From the NCBI GenBank assembly GCA_030737835.1, contig CM060849.1:27834311-27898310 (forward strand): a DNA stretch of 64,000 nt. Direction: 5' to 3'. The position numbers and the translations under genes were made by a program. This document shows, piece by piece, positions 1 through 12,400 of the stretch; position 1 is the first letter of the stretch; the number at the start of each line of letters is the position of its first letter. The stretch comes from Acorus gramineus. Its lineage: Eukaryota; Streptophyta; Magnoliopsida; Acorales; Acoraceae. The notes under the pieces were generated by a model that did no database searches, was not told the DNA's origin, and worked only from the letters and a program-made list of their open reading frames with translations.

Positions 1-2400
1 ATTCTTTAAAATCACTAGGGAAGTTTTTTGTGGACCTTTGAACATCAGGTGGGTCGAGGTGGGTCGAGTATAGATTGATAATGTGCATGGATCAAGGAGA
101 ACTTTATAACCAATTCATACCAATTGGCAATCAACAATGCAGGTTAATTTGGTAGTCACTGCAGACATAGACATACAAGACAGTGACATGAAACCTCTAA
201 AAGAATGACATCTTTTCATGGTCCCTATCAACCATAGCGTTACGCATCCACTACTTCACATGGCTCTCCCTGCTGGTGTTACAATTCCAGAGAAGCTCAT
301 TCCTATGTTGGGAAAATATCAAATTCATTTGCCCACTAGGACATTGAAAGCGTAGATAATCCGCAGTCGTGGCACTGCTTTCAGTCTGGAGTCCTGGATT
401 CCCAGTTCCACTCAACAGACACAAGGTTATGCAAACTGCAAATGCTAGGAAAATGACTGCTCGGATCTGATTGATACTGTAAGTTGTGGTGTATAAAGGG
501 GAAAAAATAACATATTAAAGGTGCTTATTGTTAAAATTCAAACAGGATAAACCAACCAGAAGAACTCTGAAACCATTATATCATGTCTTGGATTGGATGT
601 GATCTGATATTTGTGGCTCTTCAAGTCTGGGGAAGTCTGGGGAAAGGAACTTTCAACCAGAAGTATACGGTGAAGGCTCATTTAGGGAATGTGATGCCCC
701 ATGCTTATATGATTGAAAAATTGGTTTGTTTATCCACACGGGCTTCTTGTGTGTAGTATTCAACTCCCTTGTGTAGTGAATACCAGACATGCTCCAATAT
801 CAAATATAATGTTTCAGGCTTATTTACCAAATATATTGTCTGTTTTACTCATAAAATTCACGGCATTAAAATGCTCGTTGGTGTATAAGAGTCGTGTTTA
901 CATATATCCACATGATAAACCGAGTGAATTCTGACCTCATCCTCATCCCTACATGAGTTTTTTCAATGGGTTTAAGGATGTGGTTGAAAATATATGAGTC
1001 TCTTTGTAAAGAAATTTTAACTGGTGGGGTTGATTCATAAAATGACCCACGTTACCCATGTTTAAAACAAGAGATCCCTAGTTTTCCAATATGTTTTCTC
1101 CTAGACAAAGCCTTTTTTTTTCACGCATCTAGCAGGAATAAAGATAATTTATTATGTTTACATGTGATCATAATTTTTACACAGACTTTTTTTTTAAAAG
1201 AAAAATGTTAAAGAAAATGTTAGACTCGATCATTTTTACAGACTGGGAGCCCATTGTAGGACAAAACATAAAAATATCTTTATCGTGTAAGCTAAGCCTG
1301 CGGCAATGGCATCATAACATAATGTCAGCTCAATTGTGGAAAGACAGAAATTTTTCCCTCTTATTAATACTTGCCCTGCCCCTGATGTAACATGCAATCT
1401 TGCCTCTCTTTATTGCAAAACTAAGTCTATCTTCCATGTTCTTGGGCTATACTCCTTTTAACTTGAATGCAAAGAAGTAGCTAGCTTACTGGTTTTTATT
1501 TTTTTTAAAAAAAAAAAAAAAAAACAAGCAGTAAATCGTTTTCTCTGCCTCACATAAAAACAAGACAATGAGAACTGTCTGGCATTGTCTGTTATCTTTG
1601 TATTGGTCTGCACAAGAGGGCCCCCCTGTGGTTTATGAGTTTATTTATTATTTATTACATTATTTTTAACTGCATGTCAACAATGTCTAACTTCTATTAC
1701 AATAGTCATGGCCCAAATTCATTCATTACAGTACTGGACTTTTATTTGTATCCAGACAGGGCCATTTTGATACAAGTTTGTCTTCTAGCCCCTCCAAATC
1801 TTGTTATATAAATAACTGTATGATAAGATATATAATAGAGAGGAGAATGATCTTCAAAAAACCAAAAATAATAATAATAAAAGAGAGGAGAATGATGATA
1901 TGCATCTATTTTATATTATTTATATTAATACTTATATGTAAAAGCATTTACTTTATCGATATCAGTGGGCCAAAATATACAGTATAAATCCTAACACCTC
2001 TCACAGGTGGACTAATTAAATCACTGTTTGATATAGCATTCTAGTAACACATATTCCCAATAACAGAATACCATTTCAGTCCTGTACCATGATAACACCA
2101 ATGTATCACTCCCAAAGGAGGCCTTAGAGTTATAAGAAGAGAGTAACTAATAGTTTTGCACTATAAAACAGCATTGTTACTCCAATGAGCTGTACTGCAG
2201 CCAATGCATGTTGGTCACATTGGGCTCAAACCATAGCTGGACCATTAATGACATAGACCAGTCAATTTCAATAGTACCACATTAAGCAAGGCACATGTAA
2301 CAGCTTCCGAGATCTAGACCTTACACATAATACCCCAACCTACAAAGGCAACATCAATAACAATGAAGTATATATGACAATAAATTCAACTGTTTTTCAG
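1..2400. other. Left flank, no gene recognised
   Basis: AT-rich sequence with poly-A/T tracts and no ORF that resembles a known protein. Positions 240-480 read somewhat less AT-rich than the rest, but all frames are soon closed and no splice-joined product is recognisable. The last few hundred bases before 2512 probably hold the 3' untranslated region and downstream sequence of the minus-strand Nudix gene. Confidence 0.4.
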
Positions 2401-2511
2401 TACTGAATGTTTTTTTTTCCCATCATCATCTTCTTTTTCCTTTTTATTTCATCCACATAATCTATAATTCATAACAGTACAACAATGGACCCCAAAGTTA
2501 AATCCCTGTAA

Positions 2512-3885
2512 TCATGGTAGTAAGTTCTCACCAGTGATATTCCCAGGGATCTTGAAAATGGGGTTTTGCTCCAGAAAGGCAGGTGGCCGTTGGTACACCA
2601 CCGAGGCTGCCCGGATTAAGATCCCGGCAGTTAAACCCCATACAAGGAACTTCTTGTCCTCCGTCTCGTAATCAAAATAGTGCACCACATAGTGCATCCC
2701 CATCCATTCCCGCTCTTCCGACCTATGGTTTTCGTCCTGGAAATCCAATTCCATTAGAAACACACACATCTGGATCTTGTATGAATTGAATGCATGTATT
2801 TTTAAGTACGTTAGGTGACTGCAGCAAAAAGGACTGGGCATATCAGTGACCGAAGAACAGACCTTGAGGAACATCTCCAAGGGCGCGTCGAAGATCGCAT
2901 CCACTTCAGCTGCGTTAGCGACTGGTTGGAATGCTTGTTTATTGGGGAGAAGACCAATCACTGGAACTACTCTTAGTAAATGCTGCGAAGCAAAATGAGA
3001 TGTTAAGTACAGATAACACAACCTGAGAATTCTTCAACCGAGCAACTAAATTATAGTCACAGTAGTTGATGTAGTACTCAATTTCTGCTAATCAAAAGCC
3101 AGGGATACTGTGACACTTACATTTCCCTAACCAGCAAACTGTGAATCAAACAGAATTAACAGAGAAATGTAAATCATTCAAACAGGGAATTTCACATATT
3201 CAGATTCAATTGTTTATCAGTGTACGTGAATGTTTGTGATGGTTTGTTCAAAATGCTTCATTTTCACACCCAAACCAACAAACCACCAACAAACCTTGGA
3301 CAAGAACGGCTCAAGAACGGAAACAACATTGACGACCGACGGATCCAATCCGATCTCCTCCTTCGCCTCCCTCGTCGCCGTCGCAACGTCGTCCACGTCC
3401 CCCTCCTCCGCCTTCCCTCCCGGCAGCGACACCTCCCCTGTGCCCCCCAATCCAATACCGTCAACTTCAATTCAATCAAAAACCCTAACTTTCAAAGAAG
3501 ATCAGAGCAAACCAGAGTGCGTGGAGAGGTTCGATGAGCGCTTGGTGAGGATGACCCGGAACTCGCCGGACCCCCCCTCGTAGAGGCAGATGAGGACGGC
3601 GGCTCTCTTCGGCCTGAACCTGGTAACCTTCGATCTGGTTATCGGAGTCGCCGCCGACTCTGGGACGTCCATCCCGGGGATCGACCGATTCCCGCCGCAG
3701 GCGGCGACGGGGGAGACGCCGTCGGACTCGTCGTCGTCGGAGGAGGGAGGGGAAGGGGGAGGCTTGTAGAGGCGAAGCTGCTGTGCGAGGCGCCTGAGAC
3801 GGTCGCTGGAGTCGGCGGCGAAGAGGTTGTGCGGATCGGTCGCCGCCATTGGAATCGACGCCCTGCGACGGAACGCGGAGTTCAT
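2512..3885 (-). CDS. Nudix hydrolase, CoA diphosphatase type (NUDT15/NUDT22-like)
   Basis: Likely hydrolyses CoA and CoA derivatives to phosphopantetheine and 3',5'-ADP; family members act in mitochondria or peroxisomes. Read as four exons on the minus strand: 3885-3513, 3437-3295, 2982-2863 and 2736-2512, all with GT/AG borders, giving 286 residues, the family's usual size. Residues 112-130 form the CoA-family signature: ILTKRSSNLSTHSG, joined across intron 1 to EVSLPGG. The Nudix box follows at about 131-155, with catalytic REAKEEIGL at 147-155. Exon 3 carries VVPVIGLL and exon 4 the conserved EREW...HYFDYE and LVWGLTAGILIR stretches. The start at 3885 is the first Met; Met13 (MAATDPHN) is an alternative. 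The N-terminus is Arg-rich, which would suit a transit peptide. Exon 1 is GC-rich against AT-rich surroundings, as is common for plant first exons. Family assignment is firm; substrate is inferred from the family. Confidence 0.93.
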
Positions 3886-4486
3886 GTTGTTGGGAATAAT
3901 AATGTATAAGCCGCGCTTTTCGTTGCTGTCGCGCTTCTCTCTCGCGCACTACTTGGGATTTTTGTCGTCTTCACCGTTTGATTGGACGGTATTAACGGAG
4001 GTAGCATTGGTTATTATTACCGGCGGCTAATTTTTGGGATCGCTAGGAAGGGAATGAAAGTGAAACTTTGGTCGTTCGAACCAAATCCAAATATTAATAA
4101 ATTGATCTATTTTAAATTTCACCCTTATCATTTGACCTGTTTTTTTTTTTTCAAAAAAATGAAATAATAGGTTGGCTATTTCTTTGAATTATTTAAAAGG
4201 AGTACAAGCTCTGAGGTCCAAGCAAGAGAAGGAAAATGATATGTCTAGCCGCAATTCCCTCCTCAATTATGATCGATTTTTTTAAAAAATATACACTTCA
4301 TCCATTCAAATACATATTGAATAAAAAGTATACATTAAAATAGATTAATATATTTTAAAGAAAAATAAAAAATAATTTTGATATACTACAATGTTATAGA
4401 TATTGCATAGGCAATCGGAAAGCGCTTTAAAAATTCAAACAGGCTACAAAATGAAATGAATGTATCAACTTTCATATTATTTTGAA

Positions 4487-5443
4487 GGGTTAAAAACATC
4501 TAAGTCCTTACAAACATGAAAAAACCTATATAAGTCTATATTAAAATTAGGACGGACGTACGAGTCCCTGAAAACTCAGAAAAACCTAATTATCATCCCT
4601 GAGTGAAATTTCCATCCAAACTTAACGGAATATTCTCATAATATTTCATCACATATAATTGTGTTGACATTGAAGTCCTTATAAATAGTCATAAAGACAA
4701 ATTAGTCATTGCAAAAGATAAAATTGCCCCTGAAAGACTTTTACATTAAATTGTGTACACATTGCAGTCCCTATAAACAATCATAAAGACAAATTAGTCC
4801 TTATAAAAGATAAAATTGCCCTTGAAAAGATTTTTACATTTATTTAGATAGACATTACAGTCCTTATAAATAATCGTAAAGACAAATTGGTACATGTAAA
4901 AGACAAAAATGCCCCTGAAGAATTTTTACATTTAATTGTGTAGAAAATGTAGTCTTTTAGAGGGTATTTAATTTTTAAATTGCAATGTATGCATAATTAA
5001 ATATAAAAATCTTTCAAGGGTATTTTTGTCTTTTAGAGGGACCAATTTGTCTTTATGATTGTTTATAAGGACTGTAATGTCTATTCAATTACATGTAAAA
5101 GTCTTTCAAGGGCAATTTTATCTTTTGCGGAGACTAATTTGTCTTTATGATTATTTATAGGGACTATAATATATACACAATTTAATGTAAAAGTCTTTTA
5201 GGGCAATTTTATCTTTTGTAGGAACTAATTTGTCTTTATGACTGTTTATAAGGACTTCAATGTCTACACAATTATATGTGATGGAATATTCTAGGAATAT
5301 TCCGTTAAATTTGGATGGAAATTTAACTCAGGGATGATAATTGGGTTTTTTTGAGTTTTCAGGGACTCGTACGTCTGTCCCAATTTTAGTAGAGACTTAT
5401 ATGGGTTTTTCCATGTTTGTAGAGACTTAAATGTTTTTAACCC
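4487..5443. mobile_element. MULE-type foldback element, long inverted arms, copy 1
   Basis: A 957-bp element made almost entirely of two inverted arms of about 480 bp each. It begins GGGTTAAAAACATCTAAGTC and ends with the inverse ending TTTTTAACCC. Both sides carry the perfect 9-bp target duplication TATTTTGAA (4478-4486 and 5444-5452); nine bases is the Mutator-superfamily length. Each arm is built of about four diverged tandem units of roughly 88 bp containing phrases such as AAAGACAAATTAGTCC. No transposase is present, so it is non-autonomous. A second copy lies at 28787-29816. Confidence 0.88.
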
Positions 5444-5452
5444 TATTTTGAA

Positions 5453-6637
5453 ATGAACAATTTAAAGAATTTTTAGGCTAAAATGTTATAAATATTGTTT
5501 AAACACATGTGTCAATTTTTTGTTTGGATCTACGATGACATTATATGATATTTTACATTGCAGAATCTATCTCACCGTGGATCTAAAAAAAAGCTTTAAT
5601 GTGTAAAGTTATTATATTTTATAATTTTAGAGATGAGAAGATTTAAGTACTTGCATTGGAAATTTTTCTTGTGTTGAAACTTAAAAGCGTTCGGTTTGGA
5701 TCCAAACAAACCGGGTGCTCAAGGATTGTAAATGTTCAACCATCACATTAAATGATCTCCAAGACAAATATTTATAATCACGTGGGTTAATGTTATGTGT
5801 CATATGTGAAACAGTGCTAATACAATGATAACGTAGTATATATTGTATTATTATAGTGTATACTACACTATTATAATGTATACTGCAGTCCGTTTTTTTT
5901 ACTTTTTTACCATAATAAAATATACTGATATATCTCATTATATATTTCATTTCATATAATAGTATGCATTTTAAAATGTGAGTGTATAATTTTATAAAAA
6001 AAGAAAAATGAGATGGCCTGTAATTGGGGCTACAATGGAAGCTACGTGTATCTTTTACCTCTGTAGAATTAAACTCGGCTGTAGACTCGAAGCTTGGGAC
6101 CTTGGATAGGGCTTGAGCCTGGATTTTATGTCCAGGACGGGCCCATTTTGTGGGCCGGGCCAGCCCGGCACGGCCCATTGTCAATGCTCATGTGAAATGG
6201 GTTGTGGAGCTAAACTTGCCCTCTTGGGGTTACAAGAGGTGTAGTTAGAATTTTATGAAACCATGGATTTAATATAATTGAATGAATGTAACAAGATTAC
6301 TAATTAGACTGTTTTATTTGATATTACTTTATTTAATGCAAAATAATTGAGAATATGAAAATAAACATACATGGTTAAAAATATTATACAATGTCATTTA
6401 AAAAAAAAAAGTTTGGTTTCAAATTTTCTGGATGATGAAGAGAAAGTCTCATAAAAAATAAAAATATTTTTTATACAATAGTTTATTGCAATCATCCCTT
6501 AATGAAACAGTCATTTAAATTTGATCAGCTTGATCTTCCCCACCCAATTTATTATATCATTGGTTTATTGAGTAAAAAATTAAATACATTAGTCAATAAT
6601 TATAGTTATAATAAATAAGCGAAAGTCCGTCAAGACA
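5453..6637. other. Intergenic, AT-rich, no gene seen
   Basis: Nothing coding is recognised. A GC-richer patch at 6050-6190 opens a 167-codon frame on the minus strand, but most of that frame is low-complexity AT-rich translation and it matches no family I know. Confidence 0.4.
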
Positions 6638-6711
6638 GGTCCCGTAGCTCAGTTGGTTAGAGCGTTGGTCTTATGAGCCGAAGGTCGCGGGTTCGAGCCC
6701 CGCCGGGACCA
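6638..6711 (+). tRNA. tRNA, anticodon TAT (isoleucine, reads ATA)
   Basis: Complete cloverleaf. Acceptor arms GGTCCCG and CGGGACC pair at all seven positions, the D arm is GCTC/GAGC, the T arm GCGGG/CCCGC pairs perfectly around TTCGAGC, and the discriminator base is A at 6711. The anticodon stem TTGGT/GCCGA closes with two G-T pairs around loop CTTATGA, so the anticodon is TAT. Internal A and B boxes are intact and no intron is visible. Base 37 is G rather than the usual purine A of isoleucine tRNAs, which is odd. Isolated gene; a damaged copy of its 3' half lies 660 bp downstream. Confidence 0.9.
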
Positions 6712-8005
6712 TGGGACCTATTTAATTTTTGTTTTGGTTTTTTTATCCAGCATATATATATAAAAAGCATCAGAAAAATGTTAAATTTTTTAAAAGACTT
6801 CTTTGAATGTGCGTTGGAGAAGTCTGGAATATAAAAAATAAGAGGGATTTAAACACGTGTTTGAATAACATTCTTTAAAGAGTTTTTGAAATACAGATAA
6901 ATATAACTTAAAATAATGTTGATAAGCGGTAGGGATACAGAGGTAGAACCTTATTTAAATTATGTTGTTTTTTATTTTTCTTGATTTTAATTCATTCAGC
7001 AACCAACAATTCTATGAAGAATTTTCTTTTTTTGAAAAAAAATTCCATGGTTTTTAAACCCTAACCATATATCCCTAAACTATATAAACACGTATAAGTC
7101 AAATATTATGTTTTTTAAAAGACTTACTTGAATATGTGATGGAAAAGCCTGCCATAAAAAATCAAAGGGATATTTAAATATATGTTTGAAAAATATTCTT
7201 TTAGGAGTTTTTGAAATGCAGAAAAAATTAACATAAAACAATGTTGATATGACGCAAAACTACAACCTCATTTGAATCGGTTTTGGCGTTTCTATGATAT
7301 TTCCACCACTAAATCCACACAAATGTGAATCTATGAGCCGAAGGTCGCGGGTTCAAGCCCCGCCGGGACCATGGGACCAATTTAATTTTTGTTTTGTTTT
7401 GTTTTGTTTTTTTTCTCTAGCATATATATATAAAAAAAAAGCATCAATAAAATGTTATATTTTTTAAAAGACTTCTTTGAATGTGCTTTGGAGAAGCCTG
7501 GAATATAAAAAATAAGAGGGATTTAAACACGTGTTTGAATAACATTCTTTAAAGAGTTTTTGAAATATAGAGAAATATAACTTAAAATAATGTTGATAAG
7601 CGGTAGGGATACAGAGGTAGAACCTTATTTAAATTATGTTGTTTTTTATTTTTCTTGATTTTAATTCATTCAGCAACCAACAATTCTATGAAGAATTTTC
7701 TTTTTTTGAAAAAAAATTCCATGGTTTTTAAACCCTAACCATATATCCCTAAACTATATAAACACGTATAAGTCAAATATTATGTTTTTTAAAAGACTTA
7801 CTTGAATATGTGATGGAAAAGCCTGCCATAAAAAATCAAAGGGATATTTAAATATATGTTTGAAAAATATTCTTTTAGGAGTTTTTGAAATGCAGAAAAA
7901 ATTAACATAAAACAATGTTGATATGACGCAAAACTACAACCTCATTTGAATCGGTTTTGGCGTTTCTATGATATTTCCACCACTAAATCCACACAAATGT
8001 GAATC
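6672..8005. repeat. 660-bp tandem duplication starting inside the tRNA gene
   Basis: Unit 1 runs 6672-7331 and unit 2 7332-8005. They are nearly identical apart from homopolymer length changes and a few substitutions. The left breakpoint is in the tRNA anticodon loop and the right one in unique sequence ending GTGAATC, with only TA shared at the junction. Inside each unit there is an older, diverged internal duplication: segments starting near 6779 and 7105, and their counterparts near 7450 and 7775, share TTTTTTAAAAGACTT and the AGAGTTTTTGAAAT / GGAGTTTTTGAAAT phrases. Confidence 0.9.
7332..7371 (+). pseudogene. 3' half of the TAT tRNA, left by tandem duplication
   Basis: Forty bases equal to tRNA positions 6672-6711 (anticodon loop to discriminator base) with one change in the T loop, TTCAAGC for TTCGAGC. 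The acceptor 5' strand, D arm and 5' anticodon stem are absent, so it cannot fold as a tRNA. The B box survives. Confidence 0.9.
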
Positions 8006-8372
8006 TAAACGCGCTCTAACTCCTTTCATCCAAGCTATATATGAAATGTTTTTTAGGATAGGTTTCAATAGAGAATTATCGACCAAAATCATCTTGTGTG
8101 ATCAAAAGCCATGATAAATAGGTGAGCTAGTAGAAAGCAAAGGTGTAGTGGTTGAAACCTCTGAATCTCCTTGTGAACCAATCCGTTATACATGATAAAA
8201 AAAAATACTTTTAATAAAACTATAATTGTTTTGAGACATATTTATAGAAAAAATGATTTTGCATTGCATACGTGATGGTCTGTGATTGAAAAATGTTATA
8301 CTCCCTCACATTTTCAACCCCTAATGTTGTCAACCTTGTTTTCATTTTTTAACATCTTATATCTCACTTAAT

Positions 8373-8390
8373 ACACACACACACACACAC
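8373..8390. repeat. (AC)9 microsatellite
   Basis: Nine AC dinucleotides in AT-rich intergenic sequence between the duplicated block and the IQD gene. Confidence 0.9.
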
Positions 8391-9019
8391 GAAATGAAGT
8401 ACTATATACTAATGAATAAACTAGTATCATTTATTTTAATTATGAAAATTTTATAACTGACATATATTATTACAATGAGTAATGGATCAGGGTATGGGTA
8501 TTATTTGGGGCTATACAAAAAGGACAGAGCATAACAACTTTATAATTAAAATTTATGAGGTACTGCATTCTTCGGACTGTGCTTATGATCCTCCTCTGAC
8601 ATATGAAACTTAGAAGATATATCAATCTACAGATTGTTGATTGTTCTAATATCACCAAACACAAAAAGAGGAATGGACACTATCGCTCAATGATAATAAA
8701 ATAAAGTCACAGTTTGTTCTGCTGTCGCTGTAGTAGTTGCAGCTGAGAATCCGAACAAATCGGCATCCAGAGAGAGTTGTTTAGTCTTTTTAATGGGTCT
8801 GAAGAGGAGGATAAACTCGCCATTGCTGGGCCATTGCCATCTACCACCCTCCTCTCTCCCTCTATTAAAGAAACCTAATAAAAGAGAACAACTTGGAAAG
8901 AAAAAGTTAAAGATCTCTCCTTTTTCATCAAAATCTTGGATTTGACAGCCATACTCACAGAACCCACAACCTGCATTTGAAGGAAAGTGAGGTTTCTCCA
9001 TCTGGGTCTCCCATTCGAG

Positions 9020-9402
9020 GTATTGCATCCTTTCCTTTAGTTTGGGTAATATTTAATTTGGTTCTTCGTCAAATGTGGATTCACTTTTTCAATTGGTGCT
9101 TGTGTATATTCTTTGATTGATGTGTATTGTTTGCCTGATTGCGGACATGGGTTTTTATTTCTAAGATCTGGGTGTGTCTGATGATCCATGTAGCATGTGA
9201 TTTGGATCTAAATTTAGATTTTTGAATGTGGTATTAGATGTGTTTATATCAAATTTGGCTATCAATGAGCATTTGTATTGAAAACAGATATCATTAAAAA
9301 TTTCGCCTTCACATGTCGTATTTTATTGGTAATTGTCGATTTTATCATGTAATGTAGTGAAGATCATGTTTTTAATTTGGGACTGTTTTTTGTGCTTGCC
9401 AG
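9020..9402 (+). other. Probable 5' leader intron of the IQD gene
   Basis: A pyrimidine-rich leader at about 8800-9019 ends CATTCGAG before GTATTG, and TGTGCTTGCCAG at 9391-9402 provides a good acceptor 49 bases before the start codon. Introns in the leader are common in plant genes of this family. Inferred from splice signals only. Confidence 0.5.
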
Positions 9403-9451
9403 ATTTCTGTTAAATCTTGTATGCTCAAGCAGCTTGTCTGGATTTGAGAGA

Positions 9452-12400
9452 ATGGGTTCTGGAGATTGGTTTAAAACAATTCTTAGCCTGAAGAAATCAA
9501 AGGGAAACAAATCAAGGAATGTGAAGGTAATTTACTTTAAGATTTTTTTGAATGACGTGCCCTGAGGTTTTGTTTTGATTCAGGCGCTTTTTGTTTTTGG
9601 GATTCATCGATTTAACTGCTACGAGAAACTTTATAATAGTTGATGGCATAAGAAGAGATCGAAGGAACATTCTTTATGCACTGAGAATTTAGTGGAGATT
9701 TGAGTTCACATGCATAAATATGGATTGACATCCAACTAGAGAGGTGATTTGGTACAAAACCACCTCTTCTGCTCTTCATAGGTTGGTAGAGGTATCTCTT
9801 TTCACTAAAGAGTCCTGGGTTGGAGTTTTAATCCTGGTGATAGGATATGGTTTAACTAGCAAAAAAAAGAAAACATTTGCCTACCAAAAAAAAGTGGTTG
9901 ATTAGTAGTTTATTATATGCAATTTTTGCTAATATCTACCCATTTATTTGTGATTATCAACTGTACCTATATCTGCACAATGGCTAGAAGGTTAAATAAA
10001 AATATGATTTTAGTTTACTTCTTTGCCAATTTACCCTATGCCCGTCACATGTTCGTAACTAAAAATACATATGATTATATGTTCTATTTACGAAGTTATG
10101 TCTTGAAAATAACAAAGCTTTAAATGGCATTTGATTAGCTTTCTCAGATTTTGAGGTTTCAACTGCATTGTGTTTGTTTCTCATTGTTAAAATTAATCAT
10201 TCAAGACCTTCATGTTATTTTTTTTTCTGTAATACTCCTGTTCAACATCTGCGCCTTCACTTCATTGGAACAGGAACCTAATCAGCGTAAGCAGAATAAT
10301 TGTCAACGGAAAGGGTCACGTAAATTAAACAATGGTGCTCCTAGTGGGAACTCTGCAGTTCTTGATATGTCAATTGAGGATTTAGCAGCCATTCAGATTC
10401 AAACTGCATATCGGAGATTCATGGTATACTATGTTGATTTCTTCATCATGGATTCTAAAGCATGCCTCAACTTATCTCCAATATACCTTAAGACAGTTAT
10501 AGTCTGTGTTTGACTAACCAGATAAAGACAATCTTTTTTCAATAATTATATGAAAGCAAGATAATTTGTGCTTGCATCACAAAAAATCCACTATATTTCA
10601 TTTATTTGAAGAAAACTTTCCATCTCATTCAAGAAAAAATATAGGTTGATTAAAGCCTTTGGGAAAAACATGGTAATTGAATCTCTTTTGTTCATCTAAC
10701 TAAATAACTCAGATCTCTTTTTCATCAGAAACTCATTGAAAAATCTTGTTTGGTTAATAGAAAAAAAAAAGACACTTTATCAGCCTCAGTTGCAGGCTTT
10801 TCTACACATATAAAAGGATATCGAGAATCATGTGTCTTTTCATCTATTAACTATGCTTAGGTACAAAATTCTATAACTTCCTTTTAATCATGCTACAGTT
10901 CAATTATAGTATGCAATCCAGATATTCCCACTATACATCAGTATACATGTGACTACTTTCCATGCAAGTCGTTAGTAAGCAAGTAATTAGAAAATTTGAC
11001 AAGCTTTGAAGCAAGATCAAAACAATTGTTGGGGGGGGGGGGTGGGCGGGGCACTAGGATGTTTATACAAAAAAGATGAGTGACATATTCTGTCTTGCCT
11101 TTATCATCAATTGGATGAAGTTACAATGTTCGCATGCCCATCTGTAGTTACGCATTTCTGAAGCTATCAGATAAGGGGCCATGGGAAGTTTTCGTGGATG
11201 AAAATGGGAAATACTATTTAGAAAATTCTAGTTTCTACTATTGGGAATTGAGTGTTTAACATACTATAAGACATCTGTATTGGGATTTAATTATGGGGTT
11301 TGTTTTCAGCCATATGGATGTAGACATGTAGTAAATCAGAGTGTCACATTTAGGACTGCTCTGAAATAAGAGGAGCTGGTATAGCATTCTTATAGTGCAG
11401 ATTCTTTAATGCGATGGGGGATTTACTCCAGTTGATCATTCTTATGGAGGGACTTCGAAGAGATTGTATATGTAAAGTAAGTGGGTGTTTAATTTATCAA
11501 AAAGTAAGAAGCGGAAGGAATAAGAGATTATGGAAATCTAGCATATATTTTCCATTTAACTATTGGTTCTTGTGTTTTGGAGGAAGTTTATCCCAGATTC
11601 CATTATGCATTGTCCGATGTATGATGATTAGTTGACATGGTGGCATGCAATATAAAAAGTGTCTCCATAGTGATAAAGACATGAAAAAGTAGTTGTTTTC
11701 TTACCTTTTCAATTTTGTTTCCAGTTGCCTTTGTGAGTATGGATGCTTTGATTATTGCATCTTCATAAAGATTTCAATGCTTTGTTAATGGCCTTGATTG
11801 GCTATAAATTATATCCAAAACCATTGCTTAACATGTAATTCCTTCCGTACAGTTTTTTTTTTAGAAAAAAATTATTGTGAAAATAAGCGCAAAAAACAAT
11901 ACCAAGTATTGCAGTGAGCTCATAAAACGGTTTTTTTTTGTAAAAAAAAAAAAAAAATTGCCAAGGATTCTGATGTTATTATATCACACCCTGAGATATC
12001 ATATTAATGGATCACATTGAGTGGTCATCTTTCTTTACTGCAGGCAAGGAAAACTTTACGATCTTTGAAAGGAATTCAAAGACTACAAATCCATACTCAA
12101 AGGGATAATATAGCAAAGCAGGCAACAACCACACTAAGCCATATCCACTCATGGAACAACATACAATCACAAATCAGAGCTCGTCGGCTTAATATGGTAA
12201 TAGAAGGCCGTCTAAAGCAAAAGAAACAAGACAATCAGTTAAAACTTGAAGCCAAGCTTCATGAGCTAGAGGTCCGTATCATCATTGTTCCTGTATTTTG
12301 CTTTTCATAGGCTTATAAGGTAGCATCACCTATGGAGCTTGCATATGTTGTAATCAATTTTATGTAAATCTGCTGGAGCCAGAGCCACTCACTGGTTTCT

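Noticed and set aside
250-480. Possible 3' exon of an upstream gene
   Set aside because: Frames close quickly, no convincing splice-joined peptide, and no family recognised.
3220-3583. Open frames on the plus strand across the Nudix first and second exons
   Set aside because: They are antisense to GC-rich exons with clear Nudix signatures and match no family.
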